NCBI GenBank assembly: GCA_031423495.1
Contig: JANPFP010000209.1
Location: 1-64,000 of the forward strand
Direction: 5' to 3'
Origin: JACPYM01 sp031423495
GTDB lineage: Bacteria > Acidobacteriota > Blastocatellia > RBC074
Length of the DNA: 64,000 bases
Every line of letters starts with the position of its first letter. Positions within the stretch are counted from its first letter, which is position 1. A model generated the notes under the pieces. The model had not been told where the DNA came from. It made no database searches and saw only the letters and a program-made list of their open reading frames with translations. Position numbers and translations under genes: made by a program. Shown piece after piece: positions 1-6,880 of the stretch.

Positions 1-42
1 CGGAAATGCGCCCGATGGCATTAACAAGCGCGTTGCCGAGGC

Positions 43-73
43 AGCCCTTGCTTACGCGCGGGCTACTGACACG
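43..73. repeat. Right arm of a dispersed inverted-repeat element (family A), rest outside window
   Basis: These 31 bases end in GGGCTACTGACACG and match the right arm of the complete element at 48825-48932 at both ends, differing in the middle (TTGCTTACGCGCG in place of CTCTAACGGTC). The flanking bases 1-42, read on the other strand, align with the loop of the copy at 8927-9033 (shared GATGCCATCGGGCG), so this is the right two-thirds of a full element whose left arm lies before the window start. Confidence 0.75.
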
Positions 74-101
74 AACGCCCATCATATCGGTAAGAAATCC
101 T

Positions 102-1079
102 ATGAATGAACTAAACAAACTAGAACCACGCCGCACGTTTCTGACGAAGGCTGCGCAAACCGCCGCCGCCGCATTCATTGCCAGCGGATACGTCAGCGCG
201 AAACAGATTTCGCCGATCAAGATTGGCATCTTGCTGGGAACCTTTCGCAGCGGAACGCTCGCGGAGCGGCTGGATAAGGTCAAGGCGAGCGGGCTGGATT
301 GCGTGCAACTCAGTATGGATTGCGCGGGCTTGACGATGATGCCGGATGAGATTACGCCGGAACTCGCCCAGCAGATTCGGCGCGCAGCCGCTGAGCGCGA
401 CATCTCCATCGCTTCGGTAGCGGGTACGTTCAATATGTGCCATCCCGACGCCGAACACCGCCAGACGGGGTTGCGCCGGTTGCGGGTGCTGGCCGCCGCC
501 TGTAAGCCGATGGGCATCGCCAAAATTCATCTGTGTTCGGGTACGCGCGACCGCACGAGCATGTGGCGGCGACATCCTGATAACGCTACGCCAGAAGCCT
601 GGCGCGACATGATTGCCAGCATGCGCGAAGCCGCCAACATCGCGCGGCAATATCGCGTAACCCTCGCCTTCGAGCCAGAAGTGAACAACGTCGTAGATTC
701 AGCCAAACAGGCGCGGCGGCTGATGGACGAGATTGCTTCGCCGCATCTCAAGGTTACGTTCGACGCGGCGAATTTATTCCACGCGGGCGAACTGCCGCGT
801 ATGAGCGAAATCCTCGACGAAGCCTTCGCCCTGATTGGCCGTGACGTAGTACTGGCGCACGCCAAAGACCTCGATCACGACGGCGACGCAGGCCACCTGC
901 CCGCCGGTCACGGCAAGCTGGACTATGAGCGCTACGTGACACTGTTGCATAAGTATCGGTTCAAGGGGCCGCTGTTGCTGCACGGACTGAGCGAAGCGCA
1001 AGTGCCGGGTTGCGTATCGTTTTTGCGTGGCCTGCGCGAAAAAATGGCGCGGTTTAACCTAAAACCTGCGGGGAAATAG
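102..1079 (+). CDS. Tat-exported sugar phosphate isomerase/epimerase-like TIM-barrel protein
   Basis: The product, about 325 residues, has the xylose-isomerase-like TIM-barrel fold (AP endonuclease 2 superfamily) found in sugar isomerases and epimerases. The N-terminus carries a twin-arginine signal, RRTFLTKAAQ followed by an alanine-rich stretch ending SGYVSA, so the protein is probably exported folded. Metal-site-like elements are visible: FEPEVNN, VTFDAANLFH and VLAHAKDLD, which supply Glu, Asp and His typical of the family. I chose the ATG at 102 because the open frame upstream (from 6) runs through a dispersed repeat and the Tat motif follows this Met directly. The substrate cannot be deduced. 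It converges on the polyamine unit and shares the terminator at 1178-1222. Confidence 0.8.
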   Translation: MNELNKLEPRRTFLTKAAQTAAAAFIASGYVSAKQISPIKIGILLGTFRSGTLAERLDKVKASGLDCVQLSMDCAGLTMMPDEITPELAQQIRRAAAERDISIASVAGTFNMCHPDAEHRQTGLRRLRVLAAACKPMGIAKIHLCSGTRDRTSMWRRHPDNATPEAWRDMIASMREAANIARQYRVTLAFEPEVNNVVDSAKQARRLMDEIASPHLKVTFDAANLFHAGELPRMSEILDEAFALIGRDVVLAHAKDLDHDGDAGHLPAGHGKLDYERYVTLLHKYRFKGPLLLHGLSEAQVPGCVSFLRGLREKMARFNLKPAGK

Positions 1080-1177
1080 ATTTGTATTGAGATGTGCGCG
1101 ATGCGCGATACCACAATGAGATTAAGGCATCAGCCTGTTGTCGCACGTCTTCAAAGCTCATCATACGATTCAAATGC

Positions 1178-1222
1178 AAAAGGGGAGACCATTCGTTTGC
1201 ACGACTGTCTCCCCTTTTCTTT
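1178..1222. terminator. Bidirectional rho-independent terminator
   Basis: A perfect 12-bp stem (AAAAGGGGAGAC at 1178-1189 with GTCTCCCCTTTT at 1207-1218) closes a 17-base loop and is flanked by T-rich sequence on both strands. It lies between the convergent TIM-barrel gene and the DHS-like gene and can serve both. Confidence 0.85.
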
Positions 1223-1241
1223 TGTGTCTCCGTCTTCGAGC

Positions 1242-2294
1242 TTACGGCGCAGCGATCTGCAAATCCTTTTGTCCGAAACCGAATTGAATGCGTTTGCGCG
1301 TACGCATTGCTTTGGAAGCCGTTTGCGAAAGCGAAGTCACAAGCAGCGGCATCGCAATCGTCGCGTCGCAGCGTACCGTCACCGATTTGCCCTGTTTCGA
1401 GAGGCGTCCGAACGTAGACGATTGCTCGAATTCGGCACCGGAATAACTGCCGTATTCGGGGCCTTCGGTGATGATTTGCACGGCGTATTTATGTCCGCGC
1501 GGTTGGTTGTGCAACATCGCTGCGGCGGCTTCGCTCTGTTGAATGAAGGTTTTGGTCGTACCGCCGCCGAAGTTAATGACGCCTGTCGAACGCGACTTGG
1601 CAACGATTTGCGCCATATCCACTACGTCTTGAATCACGTCGAACTGGAACGGGTTTTTCTTTTCGATGCGGCTCAGGCCGATGGCTACGCCAAAGGCGCT
1701 GTCGGTAATTGCGGGGCAAAAGATCGGTACGCGCGATTTGAAGGCGGCGGTCAGGATGCCGTCTTCAGTGGCGATTTCACTCAGTTCGCGTCCGAGCAGA
1801 TGCAGAAATTCGCGCGTCGAATAAGCGTGCGTATTATCGAATTGCGTAGCGAAGCCGCCGATCCATTCATAGGCTTCTTTGAACTCTTCCTCCGACGCGA
1901 AGGTGTCGTACATGCGATCAACTTTTTCTTCGTGCAATTCGGCGTCGCTGATCTTGGGATCGCCGATGTAATGATGCCGTCCAAGCGTTTCGTGCAAGTC
2001 ATGAAAAATGCTCGCGCCGGTCGTGACGAGTACGTCAACGCAGCGGTTCTTGATGAGATAAGCCACGAGCCGCCGCATGCCTGCGGGTATGAGCGAGCCG
2101 CTCAAGCCCATGAACACGACGGAGTTGTCTTGCAACATCGAAAGCCACATCTGTTGAGCCAGCGCGAGATTGCGCCCTTGCAACGAGATGTGTTCCATCT
2201 TGTCGAGCAAGCCAGGGACGCTGCGGTCACGGTCAATTTGCAGCGGTTGCGTAGGTTTGGTCAGGTATTTAGCGCCTTTAATGCGACGAATCAT
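1242..2294 (-). CDS. Deoxyhypusine synthase-family protein with altered active site
   Basis: The 350-residue product belongs to the deoxyhypusine synthase (DHS) family, whose members use NAD to transfer an aminobutyl group from spermidine in hypusine or homospermidine synthesis. The NAD-binding features remain: TTGASIFHDLHE near residues 91-102 and FGGG at 242-245. An ungapped alignment by eye to human DHS around the active site shows the essential imine-forming Lys329 replaced by Arg297, Trp327 by Phe295, Glu323 by Gln291, Asp316 by Tyr284 and His288 by Thr249, with Lys287 kept as Lys248. Bacteria lack eIF5A, so a polyamine-related reaction is more likely than hypusine formation. It starts 26 bases after speA on the same strand, so they form an operon. 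Classical DHS or homospermidine synthase activity looks unlikely; the real reaction is unknown. Confidence 0.85.
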   Translation of the reverse strand: MIRRIKGAKYLTKPTQPLQIDRDRSVPGLLDKMEHISLQGRNLALAQQMWLSMLQDNSVVFMGLSGSLIPAGMRRLVAYLIKNRCVDVLVTTGASIFHDLHETLGRHHYIGDPKISDAELHEEKVDRMYDTFASEEEFKEAYEWIGGFATQFDNTHAYSTREFLHLLGRELSEIATEDGILTAAFKSRVPIFCPAITDSAFGVAIGLSRIEKKNPFQFDVIQDVVDMAQIVAKSRSTGVINFGGGTTKTFIQQSEAAAAMLHNQPRGHKYAVQIITEGPEYGSYSGAEFEQSSTFGRLSKQGKSVTVRCDATIAMPLLVTSLSQTASKAMRTRKRIQFGFGQKDLQIAAP

Positions 2295-2320
2295 ATTAAT
2301 TTGAGTTACGAACTAACCTT

Positions 2321-4228
2321 CTAACGATTGCCGTTGCTGTCGAGATAAGTATAAGAGCCGTAATGGCTTTCATAGTCCTGGGTCAGCGTCTGGGCAGCGT
2401 CTTCGGTCAGTTGTCCTTTCTTGACTTGACGATTGAGCTGATTGCGGAAGCTCTCTTGTAAAAAATCTTTTTCATAGCGCGCGAACGTCGTCATATCGCC
2501 GACGTTCGAGCCTTGAATGATGCGGCTGATGTGATATTCACCATCGCCGCTGATGATGACGTGCGCTTCGTTGGTCGTGCCGAACAGGTTGTGAAAGTTT
2601 CCCATCACTTCCTGATAAGCGCCGATCAACATCATCGCCAGATAATAGGGTTCGCCTTTGATGAGGTCGTGGACTTCGAGTACCTCTTTGACATCGTGCA
2701 AGTCCACGAACTTGTCTACCACGCCGTCTGAATCGCAGGTAATGTCACAGAGCGTCGCCAGATCGGTCGGCGTTTCGTTCAAGCGATGAATCGGAATGAT
2801 CGGAAATAACTGGTCAATGCCCCAATGATCGGGCAGCGAACGAAAGACTGAAAAGTTGCACAGGTATTTCGCCGACAGCAGCTTGCGCAAATCATCGAAT
2901 TCTTCTGACTTGATTTGCACGAGTTTGGCGAAGTTATTCGCGCGATCGCAAACTTCCCAAAACAGAATTTCACCTTTCGAGCGGTCTTCCAGCGAGATAA
3001 AACCTAGATCAAAGAGCGTGAACAGTTCTTCTTTTTGTTCGAGCGCGTCGTGGTAATACTCCAAAAAATTTTTAGGAGTCATCGCGGTGTAAAGATCATA
3101 AAGCTCTTTCACCACTTGCGCTTCGTTGCCGGTCATCACGAGGTTGTGAATGCCCTGCACGGTTTCGATCTCATCCACGATGTTGGTAATCAACATCGCG
3201 TGATAAGCCACCAACACGCGTCCCGATTCAGTAATCAGATTGGGGTGCGGAACGTTTTCTTCTTCGCACACCGTCTTGATCGTATAAATCACGTCGTTGG
3301 CGAATTCCTGCAAAGTGTAATTCACCGACGATTCAAAGCTGGTCTTGCTGCCGTCATAATCTACACCCGCGCCGCCGCCTACGTTGAGGTGGTCTACGTC
3401 AATGCCCATCTTGCGAATCTTGGCGTAGACGCGCGCTGCCTCTTTAACCCCGGCTTTGACGCGCTTGATCTGGGTGATTTGCGAACCGATGTGAAAGTGC
3501 AAAACGCGCAGCGATTCGAGCAGTCCGGCTTCGCGCAAGGCTTTGATCGCCATCAACATTTCGGTCGTCGTCAAGCCGAACTTGGACTGTTCGCCGCCTG
3601 ATTTTTCCCAACGACCCGAACCGCGCGAGTAAAGCCTGACGCGCAAACCCAACATCGGACGAATACCTGTGCGTTGCGCGCGATCAATGACGATGGGCAG
3701 TTCGTTCAGTTTTTCAATGACGATTACTACGTTCTTGCCAAGTTTCGTACCGACAAAAGCCAGATCAATAAAGCCTTCGTCCTTGAACCCGTTGCAGCAC
3801 AGCAGCGAATCGGGCGACTGTTCCATCGCAATCGCGGCATAAAGTTCCGGCTTGCTGCCTGCTTCTAAACCGTAATGATGCTTCGAGGCTTCTTCGAGAT
3901 AAGCCTCAATTACCTGGCGGCGCTGGTTCACTTTGAGCGGAAATACTGCTTTGTGTTCGCCCTTATAATCGAACTCCTTCATCGCAGTGCGGAAGGATTG
4001 GTTCATCTTGCGAACTTGGCTGCCGAAAAGCTGCGGGAAGCGAAGTAGAATAGGGAGCTTGACGCGCCTTGCGATCAACTCGTCTACGATTTTTTTGACA
4101 TCGGCGCTGCGCGCGTCGCCTTCAGCGGGGTGTACGGTGAGATTGCCTTTGGCATTTACGTCAAAATAACCCGCTCCCCAGTTTTCGATGCCGTAGGTTT
4201 GTACCACCTCAGCAATAGCCGATTTCAT
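2321..4228 (-). CDS. speA: Biosynthetic arginine decarboxylase
   Basis: The 635-residue product matches SpeA, the PLP-dependent decarboxylase of the alanine-racemase fold that turns arginine into agmatine and CO2, the first step of the agmatine route to polyamines. Length fits the family (about 630-660). Visible landmarks are FPLKVNQRR with the PLP Schiff-base Lys near residue 100, HYGLEAGSK, LHFHIGSQ, the phosphate-binding GGGAGVDYDG and the C-terminal GDGEYHISRI. The start is the ATG at 4228; GGAGG lies 16 bases upstream, rather far for a good ribosome site. A strong promoter lies at 4393-4421, so the gene has its own leader of roughly 150 bases. No agmatinase or agmatine deiminase is nearby; the only partner is the downstream DHS-family gene. 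Confidence 0.95.
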   Translation of the reverse strand: MKSAIAEVVQTYGIENWGAGYFDVNAKGNLTVHPAEGDARSADVKKIVDELIARRVKLPILLRFPQLFGSQVRKMNQSFRTAMKEFDYKGEHKAVFPLKVNQRRQVIEAYLEEASKHHYGLEAGSKPELYAAIAMEQSPDSLLCCNGFKDEGFIDLAFVGTKLGKNVVIVIEKLNELPIVIDRAQRTGIRPMLGLRVRLYSRGSGRWEKSGGEQSKFGLTTTEMLMAIKALREAGLLESLRVLHFHIGSQITQIKRVKAGVKEAARVYAKIRKMGIDVDHLNVGGGAGVDYDGSKTSFESSVNYTLQEFANDVIYTIKTVCEEENVPHPNLITESGRVLVAYHAMLITNIVDEIETVQGIHNLVMTGNEAQVVKELYDLYTAMTPKNFLEYYHDALEQKEELFTLFDLGFISLEDRSKGEILFWEVCDRANNFAKLVQIKSEEFDDLRKLLSAKYLCNFSVFRSLPDHWGIDQLFPIIPIHRLNETPTDLATLCDITCDSDGVVDKFVDLHDVKEVLEVHDLIKGEPYYLAMMLIGAYQEVMGNFHNLFGTTNEAHVIISGDGEYHISRIIQGSNVGDMTTFARYEKDFLQESFRNQLNRQVKKGQLTEDAAQTLTQDYESHYGSYTYLDSNGNR

Positions 4229-4608
4229 CGTTGACTGTACTCGACCTCCACAAGTGATTTTGGCGCTCCCCCGGGGATGTCATAAGAGAACACACTTGCA
4301 GAGTACGAAAAGTCACGTAAACCGGCGCAAAACGGTTACGTTGCTCAACTTGTTCTCTAAAACTTTTGCGGGATTCGCCAAACGAGTGCCGGACTATAAC
4401 GGATAGGTCAGGGTCTGTCAAAAAGTTTTTTCGGAGGGTAGTTGTAGCACTTAAGCCTAACTGTTTCTTTGCTTTAGAGGATTTTTGACGACGCTTTTTC
4501 CGACCTTTTGGCGAATGTTTTTTCTTCGCCTCAAACACGAACGCCGAACCGTCTTGCTTGGTCAGTAAACGGTTCGGCGTCTTGCAAAATACAATTCAGC
4601 TTGTGGCG
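4229..4608 (-). other. Intergenic region: speA leader and promoter, hairpin after the NuoI-like gene
   Basis: No convincing gene lies here. On the minus strand it holds a hairpin with perfect 12-bp arms (4541-4552 and 4569-4580, core ACGCCGAACCGT) soon after the NuoI-like stop, without a clear U tract, then the sigma70-like promoter at 4393-4421, then about 150 bases of leader before speA. The leader contains a 24-codon reading frame whose stop overlaps the beginning of speA out of frame; I see no ribosome site for it. Confidence 0.6.
4393..4421 (-). promoter_or_regulatory. Sigma70-type promoter for speA and the DHS-family gene
   Basis: Read on the minus strand, a consensus -35 box TTGACA (4421-4416) is followed after exactly 17 bases by TATAGT (4398-4393), five of six matching the -10 consensus. 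Expected transcription start is near 4386, giving a leader of about 158 bases before speA. Confidence 0.75.
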
Positions 4609-5184
4609 CTAATCAACCAGTACTAAATTGAACGGCTTGTGCGGATGTTTCGCCACCAACACCTCAGCACGGTCTTTTTGCTTGGCGTTTGGCTGAACAT
4701 CCGGCTCGCGCCAGTAATTCGCCAGCAAGTATTCTTTGTCTTTGGTCAACTCGCCGGGCGTCAAAACGGCCCACTCGAAATTGTGTCCGTGATTGATCGC
4801 GTCAGTGGGACAGGCGTCTACGCAAAAGCCGCAGAGGATGCAGCGACCGTAATCAATTTGATAAACCTTCGCGTAACGATGGTCTTGCGAAATGCGTTCT
4901 TCGTAAGGCCGTGGGTCATCTGCGCCTTCGATGTAAATCGCGTCCGCCGGACAAGCCGCCGCGCAAAGAAAGCAGGAGACGCAAAGCTCCTTGCCGTTTT
5001 CGTCTACGCCAAGAAAGTGTTCACCGCGAAAGCGCCGGAACATTTGCACAGGTTCTTCCGGGTAACTGACCGTATCCTTCTTGCCCGGAATGTGACTCAG
5101 CGTCACGCGCATGCCTTCCGCCGTAGATTTGGCGACGTAAATAACTTCTTTGACCGTTTCGTAAATGTCTGAAAGGAATGACAT
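4609..5184 (-). CDS. NuoI-like 2x[4Fe-4S] ferredoxin subunit in the kor operon
   Basis: The 191-residue protein resembles complex I subunit I (NuoI), which carries clusters N6a and N6b. Two classical binding motifs are present: CVSCFLCAAACP (Cys68, 71, 74, 78) and CILCGFCVDACP (Cys115, 118, 121, 125). The N-terminal region with GMRVTLSHI and YPEEP is NuoI-like rather than that of a small free ferredoxin. It begins 3 bases after korB, so it is translated with the 2-oxoacid:ferredoxin oxidoreductase genes and no other nuo genes are seen. The natural inference is that it accepts electrons from KorAB, either as a dedicated acceptor or as a bridge to complex I. It could also be the sole nuoI of the genome placed away from the main nuo cluster. 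Confidence 0.85.
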   Translation of the reverse strand: MSFLSDIYETVKEVIYVAKSTAEGMRVTLSHIPGKKDTVSYPEEPVQMFRRFRGEHFLGVDENGKELCVSCFLCAAACPADAIYIEGADDPRPYEERISQDHRYAKVYQIDYGRCILCGFCVDACPTDAINHGHNFEWAVLTPGELTKDKEYLLANYWREPDVQPNAKQKDRAEVLVAKHPHKPFNLVLVD

Positions 5185-5187
5185 AAG

Positions 5188-6258
5188 TTAATTAATTGTC
5201 CAGGTTTCGCCGCTGTTGAGCAGCTTTTCGATGCTACCAGCGCCGCGTTTCGCAATCGCGTCCGCGACTTGATTTGAGAGCATGTCTTCATAAGTAGGCC
5301 GCTCGACGGCACGGAAGATTCCCATCGGTACGGGAAATTCAGGGAACTGCATGCGGCCTAAGATCATTGCGAGATAGGGTTCGTTCGTGTGTTCATCATG
5401 CACAATGATGTCGTCTAAAGTCACGCCGTCTTGCCCCAGAGTGACGATTTCAGGCGCAAGCGTTTGCCGATTGATGCGAATGCCTTTGCTCTGATCTTTG
5501 CCAATGAGAATGGGCTTGCCGTGTTCGAGATAAAGCATCCGTTCGTCTTTGACTTCGCGGTCGCTGAACGATTTGAAGGTTCCATCATTGAAGATGTTGC
5601 AGTTTTGATAGACTTCGAGAAAACCTGAACCTTTGTGTTTCGCCAAGCGGTCAACCATCACCGAAAGATGTTTCGGATCAGTGTCCATCGAACGTCCGAT
5701 GAAGGTCGCTTCGGCCGCGAAGCCTACGCTTAACGGATTGAGCGGATAATCAATCGTACCCATCGGCGCAGACTTGTTGATCTTGCCCAATTCCGAAGTC
5801 GGTGAGTATTGGCCTTTCGTCAAGCCGTAAATACGGTTATTGAAAAGGATGATTTTCAGGTTCACGTTGCGGCGTAGCGCGTGAATGAAATGATTGCCAC
5901 CAATCGAAAGCGAATCACCATCGCCCGTGATGACCCACACCTGCAAATCAGGATTCGCCGCTTTCACACCGGTCGCAATCGCAGGTGCGCGTCCGTGAAT
6001 CGTGTGAAAGCCATAGGTATTCATGTAATAGGGAAACCGACTCGAACAGCCGATGCCCGAAATGAAGACGATCTTTTCTTTCGCAATGCCAAGTTCCGGC
6101 ATGACTTTTTGCACCTGGGCGAGAATCGAATAATCGCCGCAGCCCGGACACCAACGCACCTCTTGATTCGTCACGAAATCCTGCCGCGTCAGCTTGACGG
6201 GCGAAGAAGCGCCATTTGCGCCGTTCGTGCCATTTGTACCATTCACGTGTTCACTCAT
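5188..6258 (-). CDS. korB: 2-oxoacid:ferredoxin oxidoreductase, beta subunit
   Basis: The 356-residue product is the TPP-binding beta subunit of a 2-oxoglutarate-type ferredoxin oxidoreductase, which with KorA decarboxylates a 2-oxoacid to its acyl-CoA and reduces ferredoxin. Typical signatures are RWCPGCGDYSIL near residue 35, GIGCSSR, HGRAPAIATG, and the TPP/Mg motif GDGDSLSIGGNH followed by NNRIYGLTKGQ and SPTS. Substrate (2-oxoglutarate versus pyruvate or branched-chain acids) is judged from overall resemblance to KorB. The first 20 residues are a Gly/Asn/Thr-rich low-complexity leader. The gene sits between a Uma2-like gene upstream and the NuoI-like gene downstream. Confidence 0.9.
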   Translation of the reverse strand: MSEHVNGTNGTNGANGASSPVKLTRQDFVTNQEVRWCPGCGDYSILAQVQKVMPELGIAKEKIVFISGIGCSSRFPYYMNTYGFHTIHGRAPAIATGVKAANPDLQVWVITGDGDSLSIGGNHFIHALRRNVNLKIILFNNRIYGLTKGQYSPTSELGKINKSAPMGTIDYPLNPLSVGFAAEATFIGRSMDTDPKHLSVMVDRLAKHKGSGFLEVYQNCNIFNDGTFKSFSDREVKDERMLYLEHGKPILIGKDQSKGIRINRQTLAPEIVTLGQDGVTLDDIIVHDEHTNEPYLAMILGRMQFPEFPVPMGIFRAVERPTYEDMLSNQVADAIAKRGAGSIEKLLNSGETWTIN

Positions 6259-6286
6259 TACTTTTCCTTCAAATCAATATGATTGC

Positions 6287-6868
6287 TTAATTGAATAACT
6301 CGTCTACCAGCATACGCCAGCCGGACAAAACAGGCTCGGCATCAGCGATTTCGCCGCGACGAAAGATGCGCGGATGGTCGGGATCATTTGCCGAATACGC
6401 CCTGATCACTTCTTCACTTAAAAGATCAACATCCCAAACGATCTGCGTGTCCGCCGCAAAATACTCAGCACGCTTTTCCGCTATGGCTCGCTCGGCTTGC
6501 TTGCCATAATCGTTCTCGCTGCGAACTTCTACCGCGAACAGTGGCGCACCTTCAAAGAAGCCCATTCCCGCTAGCTTGCCGGTGAAGAAGGCGGCATCAG
6601 GGCTGAAAGATTTACGGTTGGGCAGATTAACTTTGAAGCCCGCGTTATCCGTAACAGCCCGCCCGGTGCGATGTTCTTTCGCGTATTGGCGCAGGCTGAC
6701 GGCAATTTCAAAACCCGCGTGATTCGGATCGTCTCCTGTGGGCGGCATAACAACTACCTTTCCATTAACGATCTCCGCTTTCTCTGGCGTGCGAGCCAAC
6801 TGTTGCCAAAGCTCTTCAACGGATGTTTGAGGTGAAGCCTCCAACGTCGCTACTGTTTGAACTGCCAT
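6287..6868 (-). CDS. Uma2-family putative restriction endonuclease (DUF820)
   Basis: The 193-residue protein matches the Uma2/DUF820 family of PD-(D/E)XK nuclease-fold proteins, abundant in cyanobacteria and other environmental bacteria but of unknown role. Visible core elements are the N-terminal ELWQQLARTPEKAEIVNGKVV strand region, FSPDAAFF (active-site Asp), LFAVEVRSEND (acidic residue on the second strand) and AEKRAEYFAADTQIVWDVD (Lys and last strand). Odd context: it splits korA from korB, with 12 bases to korA and 28 to korB, all on one strand. It therefore looks inserted into, and co-transcribed with, a metabolic operon. DNA cleavage has not been shown for most relatives. Confidence 0.8.
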   Translation of the reverse strand: MAVQTVATLEASPQTSVEELWQQLARTPEKAEIVNGKVVVMPPTGDDPNHAGFEIAVSLRQYAKEHRTGRAVTDNAGFKVNLPNRKSFSPDAAFFTGKLAGMGFFEGAPLFAVEVRSENDYGKQAERAIAEKRAEYFAADTQIVWDVDLLSEEVIRAYSANDPDHPRIFRRGEIADAEPVLSGWRMLVDELFN

Positions 6869-6880
6869 AGCGCAACCCTC

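Noticed and set aside
6..101. N-terminal extension of the TIM-barrel gene from position 6
   Set aside because: It reads through the family A repeat arm; the Tat signal at 102 marks the real start.
1092..2324. A long plus-strand open frame of about 410 codons over the DHS-family gene
   Set aside because: It is antisense to a clear enzyme gene, has no family resemblance and no ribosome site; its composition is that of a shadow frame.
4209..4538. A basic 109-codon minus-strand frame upstream of and overlapping speA
   Set aside because: It runs through the promoter and leader of speA and overlaps its start in another frame; no homologue and no ribosome site.
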